Shown here: piece by piece, positions 40,201-52,200 of the stretch | Layout of the letters: each line of letters opens with the position of its first letter | Numbering within the stretch: position 1 is the first letter of the stretch | NCBI GenBank assembly: GCA_029851415.1 | Contig: CM056742.1 | Location: forward strand, 13,805,736 to 13,869,735 | DNA: 64,000 nucleotides | Direction: 5' to 3' | Source: Eretmocerus hayati | Lineage: Eukaryota; Arthropoda; Insecta; Hymenoptera; Aphelinidae | Translations under genes and position numbers: made by a program | Notes under the pieces: model-generated | What the model was told of the DNA's origin: nothing | Databases searched by the model: none | What the model saw: only the letters and a program-made list of their open reading frames with translations

Positions 40201-43200
40201 GAATGGATCAAAAAAAATATATCCTGAACCAGCTCATAACCAAAATAAGATGCTAGAATTCATCTCGAATATTGTAATCTCGTTGCAAGAAAAGTAACCC
40301 CATGTAACATCCCAACTTCCGTTCCAATTTGATGTATTCAGGGAAGAAAATCAGAGACGTCACATGATTCATGTCATCCCAAATATCCTGATTCCTATCA
40401 GAACGTAGAAGTTTACTTGAATGCATTGGTACATAAAGAACAGGATTGCATTGAAAATAGTATATTATGCGTCGAGTGCCAAAAATCTTTGTTGAACAAA
40501 GTTTTTGGCACGAGACGCATAGATGCCGTTTCATACGGCGAGACGCAGAAACTGCGTGTTCGAAACACGCAGTTTCCGCGTCGAGTCGTATCAATGTCTT
40601 TGATGAAACGTATGGGAAACTGAGTGGAATTGTTGTCCATATAGAAACTACGTTAATACACAATATTCTACCGATGACCAACATCACTCATGTTCATGAT
40701 TATTCACTACCCATGACTTGCAATTTCTTATTGATTTGCCGTCTGACCTACGAGTTATACTCGTGATTTTGTCGATCAAGCCCCGATGAGGACAGTATCT
40801 GTCCTCATGCTCACTTGAATTCTCTTTACATTTAGAGTCAACGGCGAATACTCGCAATCTTGTTGAATTTCTAACTTGTATGCGACAATAATCCAGTTAT
40901 CACAAATCCAAAGAGAATTCGCTCAAGTTGGGGTCAAAAATGTACTCATAGTATAGATTAGGAGGTGATCAGCCACTTAATCACTCTCAACAGCCGGGTT
41001 GCAAGGCAACCGCATGCCCGTAATTTGATCTCAAACTGCAACATCTTGGACTTCAACCCCATTGGTACCAATTCACAAAGGGGCCGGAGGAATTAGAAAA
41101 ATGCCGGAATCATCGTTTGCTGATGTGCGATCAGCCTTTTTTGCCGTAAAAATCGAAATTGGAAAACGGTTGATTAATGTTTTTTTACGTACAGATTTTA
41201 TTTTGCGCACGATTTCGAGAACTTTGCGCACTGTAAAACTGTGCGCAAAGTTACTTTTACGCACAGTTTCACTTTTACGCACTAAAATCTGAACGTTAAT
41301 GGAATCATGATCAACCTTGCGCACCGCACACCCACACCAAAATGGACTTTTACGCACAACTTTACGCACAGTATATAAAAAAAATTATAAAAAATTTATG
41401 ATAAATCATGACTGGAGCAGTAGCATCCACATCAATAACGAAATTGTTCATGATTTTTCATTCCTATTCATGTATGGTTATGAATCATCAGCAACATAAA
41501 CATAAACATAATCACGTGGTTGAGTTTTGCACATGCTAACCTTTGAATCTTTGGCCATGCTGAATTTTGATTTGAAACACCCTCGTGAAGAAATGACAAC
41601 AAATAACAAGATTAGAGACTGCAGTATGATGGGAGATTGTACCTCATTTGAAAAGATCGAATGCAGATTCGTCATCCTTGCGGTAAGGATAATGTTACAC
41701 AGTTTTCGACTCTCGAACAGTCGTTACAAAATAGCTCAGATGATGTTAAAATGCTAATTTTTATAGGAGTCTAGTTACTATTAGCGTTTTGGAAATTGTT
41801 TCTTGATAAATTCTGTAAGTGATTATTTTGGGTTTTAGCCGAGATGAGGGTCGCAATGATGATGCCCATGACTTACAAGAAACGTTTCATCACTCGATGG
41901 ATTTACTTGCGAGTGTGTAATATCTATTTTAAAGGACCAGATTCTTTATTTTTTCAGTCGGTGAGGGGGGCTGCCGCCCCCCGCTTACCCCCGCCCTAGC
42001 CACCCATCTTCATCCTCGGGCAAGCGTTCGGGTGTGTTATGACCCACAGAGAGGGCGGGTTTATGTCACTCGATGCTATAAAATAGGTTTATTCGATTAT
42101 GCGGGTCGGAGCGCTCCGAGCGCTCCGAACGCTCCGTCTAAGATTTTTAACCGCGGAGAGGGGAGACAGCCTGTTTCCAATGCTGTGGACGATTCCTCCC
42201 CTCTCCTCGGCTGAAAATCTTTGACGGAGCGTTCGGAGCGAACTTTTGTCCGAACGCGCGTTCGGTGATGGACGAGACCGGACCGATCCGAGCGTTCCGA
42301 CCCGTATAATCGAATAAACCTCGCGCAAGCGCTCGGGTGCCAACTTCACGCCGTGTAATAATAAGGCTCTTAGGTCCCTTGTATCGTAAATAACTATCAT
42401 GACGTCCAAAATTGAAGTAAATGGGTGATAGAAATCAAAATTGAAGCGCTCTCAAAAAATTTATTCGAAATATTTAGAGTCGATGGTAAGAGGAGGTGAT
42501 AATGCAAAAAAATTTAGTAGTAAATCAGATAATATGTAGTTGTGGATGCATCGAATAACTGAACTCTAAATGATCAATTGAGACTCGTCATTTGGGTCTA
42601 TATTTCATCCAATTTTTACTTCGCATGAATTTCAATAGCACTCGTACATGCAAGTTGCGAGATGTTTTTCGATTAGATGATGTCAAAATAGTATATTTCC
42701 GTACTGAGCGCGGTAGCCCATCTTGGGCACTAGGACAGTTTGTCTGTCGAGCGAAGCGAACCAGACATGTCCTCCAGTGCCCAGAATAGGCTTGCAAGTG
42801 AAGTAGGGATATATCTTTTCATTACGAGAATCCTAAAATCCTACTTGAACGCGGCATTTTTAGGTTAGAGTCATGAAAACTTCATTTACGATCGTGCCAT
42901 TGATGTTATTCCGTTGACTGTGGATATGCCTATTTGTGTGCAGTGGGTAGATATTATCTATGAGAACTGAGTGAATGTAGATACTCACTGAGATAGCTGA
43001 TACATTTCCATCGTGCTATTTCTATGTACTCTAGCATAATTTTTTTCTCATCAGGGTCAATTATCGATAACCAAGTAATAGATACTCGTTCATATAAATG
43101 GCTCATCTAGCAAAGACAAGAGGGCTTTTAAATATAATCAAGTTTTAAAATGTTTTCAGTGTATATGCAATTGAAAACATTGCTTGCATGAAAAATTTTT

Positions 43201-46200
43201 CAACTTCTTATCTGAAAGTCCTCATTTTATAATGAATTTAGAAAAAAAATTGCAATTTTAGGATGCATAGGAACGGAGATATGATTTTTCGAGAATGGCA
43301 ATTTAGGGGCCCGCGCGGACCCGCGCTCAATACGTCTCAAACGAGTTTTTTCGTGCGCCACTAACACATGCATAGATTCGTGACGTCACAGGTCAGCTGC
43401 AGACGAGCCGACATATGAGATTTGCACAGGCGTCCGCGTTCTATCAAATATTAACGTTAGTGTGAAGGAGAAAATATTGACGATGTGCCTTTATATTGTA
43501 GATGATCGAAACATGGTGGGTGACAACAAGGTGCATAGTGATCGCGTTGAGTCAAAACGTTAAGATACATAGCGGTGTTTGAGGCTATGTATCGCTTGTG
43601 AAGTGTTGTTGATTTTCTTGGCTACATGGCAGCTTTCCTCTTCCTAGACACGAGTCTTCTTTTCACGAAATATGTAAACTTTGTCTCTGGGAGATCGCGC
43701 ACCGTCTCCTCGCCCAAAACATATCTAATTCTGGCGTAATATCAGCTACACTCCTCACACGATATGTAGCCTCAATCACTGCGAATTATCTGTACTTTTT
43801 TACTCAGTACGGTCACAATACACCTCGCAGTTAATCACCCAGGTTTAACACTGTGAAAATGCACATCACCAATTTCCAACTTTGTTGCACAGTTTCACGG
43901 ACGATAATTCGGCATGCAGAACGCGGATTCCCGTACAAATCTCCATACGGCTCGTCTGCAGAGTTGACCTGTGACGTCACGCGTCGATGTAGGTGTGAGT
44001 GGCACACGAGTGTGCGCCAGCAAAGTCGTTTGAACGCGTGCCACCAAACTGCGATTTTCGAAAATTTTTTTCTCCGTTCCTATGCATCCTAAAATTTTAA
44101 TTCGTTTCCTTAAATTCATTGAAAAATAAGGACTTTCAGATAAGACATGAAAATTAATATTTCATTTTTCATGCAAGCACCCTATTCAACGCAAGAGGTG
44201 GTTGGAAAGGGGGGTGGCTGCTGGCGATATCCCAGAAACAGTTTATGCAATTCTCAAAATATTTGGATGGCGACAAAACTTCTCAAAATACTTTTTGATC
44301 GTCTGTGCACAAATGAGTAATTTTCACTCTGTTTGTCGCTTTCCATTTGCTAACAAAAGATCAAAAAACATAGTATGATACCCGGGCGCAACGGTTTTCG
44401 CTTTCTCAGGACTATTTAGACCCTCGCCTGCGGCTCGGGCCTAAAAAAGTCACTCGACGTGCAAAAACCATCGTTTGCGCCCTTGTATCATAATATACTA
44501 TTTCGCGCCTCACTCATGAGGTTCCCTTCCGAGCTCCAGTCCATAGCCTCGTTGCAAAAAATTGTTGTATACTGTATGTACATATGTAAATATTTGATAT
44601 CCGCAACCATGCGTATTTATCGATCGATTGGTTGCTATTAGTGTGTTCGTTTGTTTGTTATGTTTTTTAGTTAGTCTGCTCGTGTCTGTCACGGGGTTAA
44701 GGCGCTCTTATTGTGTCTGCGGAATGAAGGCACGTGTTATTTTGATAATTCGGTGGCTCTGATTTATTGTGTTACGAGGGCAAGTAACAATTTGAGGGCT
44801 CGTCCAGAATGAAACAACCAAGGACGGTGGTGTGAAGCAGTGGAATGAGGATCCGAAAAAGCGAGTATTTGCTGCCGGGAGATTGCACGTACGCTGGGTC
44901 AGTATCGTTTTATGTTCCGATACAAAGCCCAATATCATCTGATGCTGCATCTGGTTTCCGTGGATTTCCAGATGAGTGCAGTGACCAAGGCCCTGTTATC
45001 ATGCGTGAGTCAACCACTCATCGCCCTGCTGCTCCTTCCGTGGCTGAGATGATCGACGCGAAGGTGACCCGTGGTGACAGCGGCAACGCCATGTGTAACG
45101 CGCCCGGCGATCGCTTGCATGCTGAGGAAGTGCCTATGACATCTCGGGTGACCCTGGTTCTACTGCGCCTACCGGCGGAGCGCCGGAATGCCCGTTGGCG
45201 GAATCGGCTGCAACTACATGAGGCTGGTTCAGCGCGGATTCAGCGCCGATTCTTGTCCATGCGGAAGGATATGCGATAACACAGGACGCTTTTTGTGCTC
45301 TGTTTTATCGACTTTTCGTCCGCACGGATGAGAATCGCCGCTGAATCCACGCTGATTCAGTCTCATGTAGACGCAGCCATTGTTGTACCTGCGACGTTTG
45401 GTACCGTCAGTGCGGCGTTTGCTGCACATCCAAACACGACGAATGATGCGTCTGCTGCGCACGGCACTTCTGCGGTTGCGGCGATCGGCGTTGGTGGTTC
45501 TTCTCACCCTGTCTTCTCGGGAAGTCCCATCCTCGACGGCACTGCGGCCGTCATCTCTGCGGAAGATGTCGATGTCGGGCGAGCCGGCAGTGCACCGAGG
45601 TCAACCCATGCCATCGCAGCGTGATCTCGACATTACATTGTTGCGCATTTTTCTCGATCCAGGGATCAACAATTTGGCTGCTGAACTACGCCAACGAGAT
45701 CGAGATTTTATCGCTGAGCGTCGGGAGTGGCGGCTACTTATGCAGCGGATTGGGCTTCTTGAGCAGCGACCACAACAGCTGAGTTCAACTACTGTTCGCA
45801 TTCCAACGAATAAGTCCGGTACCAACATCCCTCATACCACCCATATGGTTTTCACTCCTTTCGCTTCACAGAATCACAAACCATTGCGACCGAAAGCAGA
45901 TGAGTATAGTAGCGAAACTTCTTTACGCGAATACAACAAGCAGTTCAAGCTCGTTGCTCTCGCGAATGGTCGGGATGATAGAGTTGAGTGACTTATGTTG
46001 GCATCGTGCCTACGAGTGAAGGCGAAATCCATGTTAGATAATGTTGGTCCAGAGACAATCAGTCTTGAATCTTTATATTCAAGTTTAGATTTAGGTTTGG
46101 GGATGCTCATCTCTAGGATATAAATTTTACACACTTCCATGATCGCAAACAGAAATTGACGAGGATTTTTCATCTCTAGCTTCCGATATCTCTAGGTTAG

Positions 46201-49200
46201 TTCGAGACATTTCCAAAAATTCGCCGTGTGAAGAACAGAACCGGATTGCGTGCTCAAAGTTCATTCCTGCAATTTACGACCTGTCGATTCGCGAAATGTT
46301 GCAACTTGAGGGTATACTCGATGAAAAAAGCTTTAGCCCGTGCCATGGAAATAAAGGTGATTCGAGATGAGAATCGTAGAGAGCATATTCATGGAAACTC
46401 TCTGAATTCGGATCAGTTGACTCAGGCGTATTCACGTGACATGAAACCAAACTCAAACAACACGACACAAAAAAGACAACTCCCTACTTGCTGGTCATGT
46501 GGTCTTGAAGGACACATTCGCTCGAACTGCCTAACGAATGCTGACAAGGGAAACTGAGACATGTCAAGTTAGCCGAGGCAAGCTTGACAACGTGAACTTC
46601 AGTCCTCGACAAAGACTCAAAAAATGATTCTGATTTCGGAGAAATGAGGAGGCACTGAAAATCTATCGGGGTTAGGTCATTACCGACGTCGGAGATGCTA
46701 CACTACCGATTGTTCTGTGTTCCTTGATTCTCGATTTCGGGGTTCTCTGGCCCCCGACGAAAGTAAACAAAAGTGCAGATAGTCCGGGCGCTGGGGGGGG
46801 GGGGTCTGAGTGAAAAGATCGTGTTCCAGAAGGTTTGAAGGTGTATTTACATGTATTTTGAGGCGCTGAATCGAATGCACGAGGTCACCAGCCCGAAAAC
46901 CCCGGCGTTCTTTTGTTGTTAACAATTTTTAGTGCAAAATTATGGTTTTTTGCTAAAAACTCGGAAAACATGCATTTTTACGGATAATTTGTGGAGACTA
47001 AAGTTGTAGAACGCAAATTTTCCTACAAAAAAGGTCCTCACAAATTTCCCGGAAAACCCAAGCCTGGGGCGGGAAATGCGCGAACACCGTTTCGCGCGTT
47101 CAACATGGGCTTATATGGAGCAGCTGACGCACTGCTACTGAACTCGCTGCCAATTCGACAGTTGCCAATTTACGGCTAGGCGACCAAGTGCATCTTGAAA
47201 AGGATGAAATTCCCTTCAAAATGGTGCAGGCCTGATTCGGCTGAATTCAAACATCTTCGGCTATGGAGCGAGAGAAAGATAAAAAATACAGATTCTGAGG
47301 CTAAAATTGTGTTGTAGCGCTGCGACTCGGCCGCTCTCGTATCGCCGCGCGCCGGCAGTTTTGCTGCGGGAATAGGGTTTTGACACACTTATTTCCCTTC
47401 CTCTTGAGCCACGCTCGAAGGTCTTCGTTCTTAGCGAGATACGACCTGTACCATTTTTAAGGGAATTTCATCCTCTTCAAGATGCACTTGGTCGCCTAGC
47501 CGTAAATTGGCAATTGTCGAATTGGGAGCGAGTTTAGAAGCGCTGTGTCAGCTGCCCCATATAAGCCCATGTTAAACGCGCGGAACGGTTTTCACACATT
47601 TCCCGTCCCAGGCTTGGGTTTTCCGGGAAATTGGTGAGGACCTTTTTTGTAGGAAATTTTGCGATCTACAACTTTAGTTTCCATAAATTTTCCGTAAAAA
47701 TGCATATTTTCTGAGTTTCTTGCAAGAAGCATAATTTTAAACTAAAAATTGTTAATGACGAAAGAACGCCGGGGTTTTCGGGCTGATGACCTCGTGCATT
47801 CGATTCAGCGCCTCAGAATACATAAGAATATACCTTCAAACCTTCTGGAACACGATCTTTTTACTCAGACCTCCCCAGCGCCCGGACTAAGATGAGCGAC
47901 ATGACTGCACAGGTTAGAATCCTAATATGATGATTGAACCAATTGATTCTAATTAATAACGTTTTATTGAATTTGGATATGATTAGATGTTCATCTACAA
48001 CGGTAGGAATTTTTTTGATTGCAAAGATAACATTAAAGAGTACCTGATTTGAAGGCAATACTCGTGATCACAACTGCATTGAGAGAAAGAGTATCGTTCG
48101 ATGAATATTAGACTGACTCGCTCTGAATTAACTTGAGGACTTTCAAAATTATTTTGAAGCCTAATTAGTTAATCCGTACGATATGGACTAAATGAGTATA
48201 TCGGATTTCTCCGGATACGAAGAAAAGAGCAGCGTTTCATGAGGTTGAAGATGTGGTATTCTTAACATGTAAGATACAAAATCTTAGAAATTCGTAATTG
48301 GTGAAAACCCCTTCCATCATACCAACCTTAGAACGGCGTAACTTTTTCCGAAACCCACGAAGATTTTTGATTTGCGTGTACTTTACTCATTCATACAGAT
48401 CACTTCATTAAACTTTCGGAAAATTGACAAATATGGTTGTAAATCCAAAGCGAGTGCGTCGAACATTTTTCGAACTCCTCACTTCTTCTTAATGCAATTG
48501 TGATCACTTTGCACGCTGTTGTGATCATCTTTGCATTCAAGAAAAATTCATATTGTTGCAGATAAACATCCATTCATGTTCAAATTCAACGAACGTTATC
48601 AATCAAAATCAAATGATTTAATCATCCTACATATTAGGATTTTTACCTTCGCAGTCATGGTCGTGCCCGCTCATCTCTTGCACTCTTGTTTACTTCCGTC
48701 GGGGGCCAGAGAACCCCGAAATCGAGAATCGAGGAACACCGAACAATCGGTAGTGCGGCAACTCTGACGTCGGTAATGACCTAACCCCGATACATTTTCA
48801 GTGGAATTACTGAGAATTCTGGCGGCACCAACTGCTATTCAGGCTCGTTGGACGGTATACCTTGTCATTTCAAAGATGATTTTGGCTCGGATGTGTCAAT
48901 TATCAATAAGAGATCCACGATGGATAGAAAAATCCGAACAACCAGTAATTTTCCAATGTTGAGATACCCAACGGGAGAAGTAGTAGAGACTATTTGTAGA
49001 ACGTCGGTTCAGAAAGAAGTTGGTATTCATAAACTTAGTCAGTCAGTTTATGTTGCTGATATGGAAGATGATTGTATCTTGGGTACGGATTTCCTTGAGA
49101 GAGTAGGCCTCACGACGGCAATTGATGAGGTTATTGTAGGTACATCTACACCCTCAGACACGGTCGTATAAACAGGTCTGGAAACTCCTATTGCGAACAT

Positions 49201-52200
49201 GGTTCCGAATTCCGGGCTCAAAAGTTTCCTCTTTTACTCACTTTCTTTTGTGGCGCTGCGATCGAGTAGTAAGTGCACGTGTTGATGTTTACAAATCAAG
49301 CTTGTAATATAAACATCAGTTCCCTAACCTTTGCGTCAATAAAGTGATCTATCATGCCGTGTGCGTGTGTCATTAGGTGCCCAACGGATAATTATAAGTC
49401 CAAAGGCCGAGTCTACATAGACGCGCTCACTCGGGGCGCGCGCGCTCCCTCCGCTCGCACTCTCCACCCAAACACCGGAGTATGTACCGAAAATGGGATT
49501 TGAAAATCTTTTGACGAGTGTTCACTCTCAACTTGAGTATCAGCGCGAGTTTGTGAGATGAAAAACGGTCAGTTTATCGCGTAAATCGACCAAAAAATTG
49601 ATTTGCATCGAATAGAGATCGAAAAGTGAGAGGCGTGGTTGTGTCTCATTTGAGCATCCCCCAACTTTTCATCGGGTCTCCAACTTGCAAACCATCCAGC
49701 AATATTCAGCCTTATATTGGTTATACATTGCTACTTATCCCAGAAGCTGAATAGTGAGCTAAAGTGTATAAAATCCTGATTAAGAACGCCCGAGATGTCC
49801 CAAATTTACGGAGGAGTGACTCTTGTAACACAAATTTGATCTTTGATGTACATGGAATAGCTCCGTTATTCTTTACCAGAATTCCGCACACCTTCGCTTA
49901 TTTCCCAGTTTCTAGAGAAAGTTTCAATGCAAACCCAAAATAATGTTGAATCTTGTTGAACAAGCCGCGAGTTAGGAATCTGAGAAGTTGGGGGTGGTGA
50001 TATTAGGCACATCGATCGACATCCAAGTCACTCACTTTTCGATCTCTATTCGATGCGAATCAATGTTTTGGTCGATTTACGAGATGAATTAGAAGTTTCT
50101 TCATCTTACAAACTCACGCTGATACTCCGATTGAGAGTGAACACTCGTCAAAAGATTTTCAAATCTCATTTTCGGTACCTACTCCGGTGTTTGGGTGGAG
50201 AAAGTGAGCGGGGAGAGCGCGCGCGTCCCGAGTGAGCGCGTCTATGTAGACTCGGCCAAAGAGATTCGTTCAACCTCTAAGCCGCCGAAAGATTTTGGTT
50301 TGCTGCAGTTGCTATTATGGTTAAGGAAGCTCAACTCGAAGAAGCTGCGTTCAACACAAAGAGTGTGTGACAGACACTTTGCTGAAGAAGGCGTGATTCG
50401 GGAAATCATACAAGGCGATGCAAGTTGTCGAGTTATCGCGCAGGTACGCGATAATTTCATATTCATACACAGATAGTTTCAAATGTAGGACCATGCGATT
50501 GGAAATCGCATCTTTATTAAATCTGTTGAACCCAACATTTGGGGAAACGAAAGTTTGATAAAATATATCGAAAGAGCGTAAATTATATCGGAGAAAATCA
50601 CATACATCCCATTATCACAACCAATAACTTGGTTATGTTGGCATGTTTACTTTTTCGAACATCATACTACTCGATGTCAGCGCCCTGCTCACCGTGGTAG
50701 ACTTTGGCATTACACCTGGCTCCATTAAGTGGACCAACCTCTAGTATTGAGTTTCTAGACCTGTTTATACGACCATGCCCTCGGAGCAGTCGCGTGAGTT
50801 TGATCACACGAGGAATCGACAGGCTAGCTGAACGGAGACCAGGAGAATATGATCGACCTAACCTAGAAGATGAAAGAAGATTCGTCCTACTGGCCGAGGT
50901 GAACCGAGACCCCACGTCCTATCGAGAAACACTGAACTCAGCCGAATCCGTGCAATGGTACAAAGCCGTGGAAGAGGAAATGGAAGCCATGGAAGAAAAC
51001 GACGTCTGGGAATTAGTCGACAAACCTCCAGATATAGTGAACGGGGTGAGAACAAGAATAGTCGACTCAGAGATGGTGTTCAAAAAGAAGGTCGATCTAG
51101 AAGGAAGAATCATCTACAAAGCACGGCTGGTGATTAGAGGTATCAAGGACACAAAAGAGTATGAGCTGAAAGAAACCTACGCGCCTGTCTCGAGCCTTCC
51201 TCTGGTGAGAACTTTTCTTGCAGTGGCGAACAAAATGGACTGGGACCTGACGCAAATGGACGTGAAGACTGCATTCCTGAACGGCACTCTGGAAGAAGAT
51301 ATTTATATGACCATACCCGACTGCATGGACGTGGATGAAAACACTAGGAGAACTAAAGTGTGCAAACTCAAAAAAGCACTGTACGGGCTGAGACCGAGTC
51401 CGAAACGATGGAACAAAAGATTCACGGAAGAAGCACTCAAATTAGGTTTGGAGAAAGACATGAGTGAACCATGCCTATTCACGTGGAGACAAAACGGGAA
51501 AGCAGTGTGTCTGGTCATATATGTGGACGACATGGTCATTGCCGGGGATGAACCCAAAAAGATTTTAGAAGTGAAAACAAAACTGAGCTCCTGCTTCAAA
51601 GTGAAGGACCTAGGAGAACCCAAAGTTTTCCTGGGGATGCAGATAAACAGAGACAAAGGAAAAAGGCAGATGACTATTAGCCAGCCAGATTACATCGAGA
51701 GGGTGCTGGAGCGGTTCGGTATGGAAAACTGTAAACCTGTGGCCACTCCGATGGTGACAAGGCAACTGAAGGATAGGAATGCTAAAACCCTAGAAGGCAA
51801 ACAACAGAAGAAAGAAGATACACCAACACCGGCCCCGTATAGAGCGGCGATCGGATGCCTGTTGTACTTGGTAACCTGCACTAGACCAGACCTAGCTTAT
51901 GCAGTAACCTGGCTGGCTAGACATCAAAGTGACCCCAGGGAATCACACTGGCAAGAAGTAAAACGCGTTCTCAGGTACATCAGAGGAACGTCGAATATGG
52001 GGATCATCTTCAGAGGAAACTCCGAAGGAATGACAGCCATGGTAGACTCGAGTTATAGAGATTGGAACGATTCATCGTCTACAGGAGGCTATGTAATCAA
52101 ACTCTACGGAGACCCCATCTCCTGGAAAAGTGGCAAGCAGAACCTGGTCACAAAGTCGACATGCCAAGCAGAATACCTCGCACTCAGCAACGCTTGTCAG

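Noticed and set aside
40253..40687. A 144-codon minus-strand reading frame as a receptor exon
   Set aside because: It has no OR-like residues, runs through a hairpin cluster, and the true exon 3 with matching phases was found at 42989-43106.
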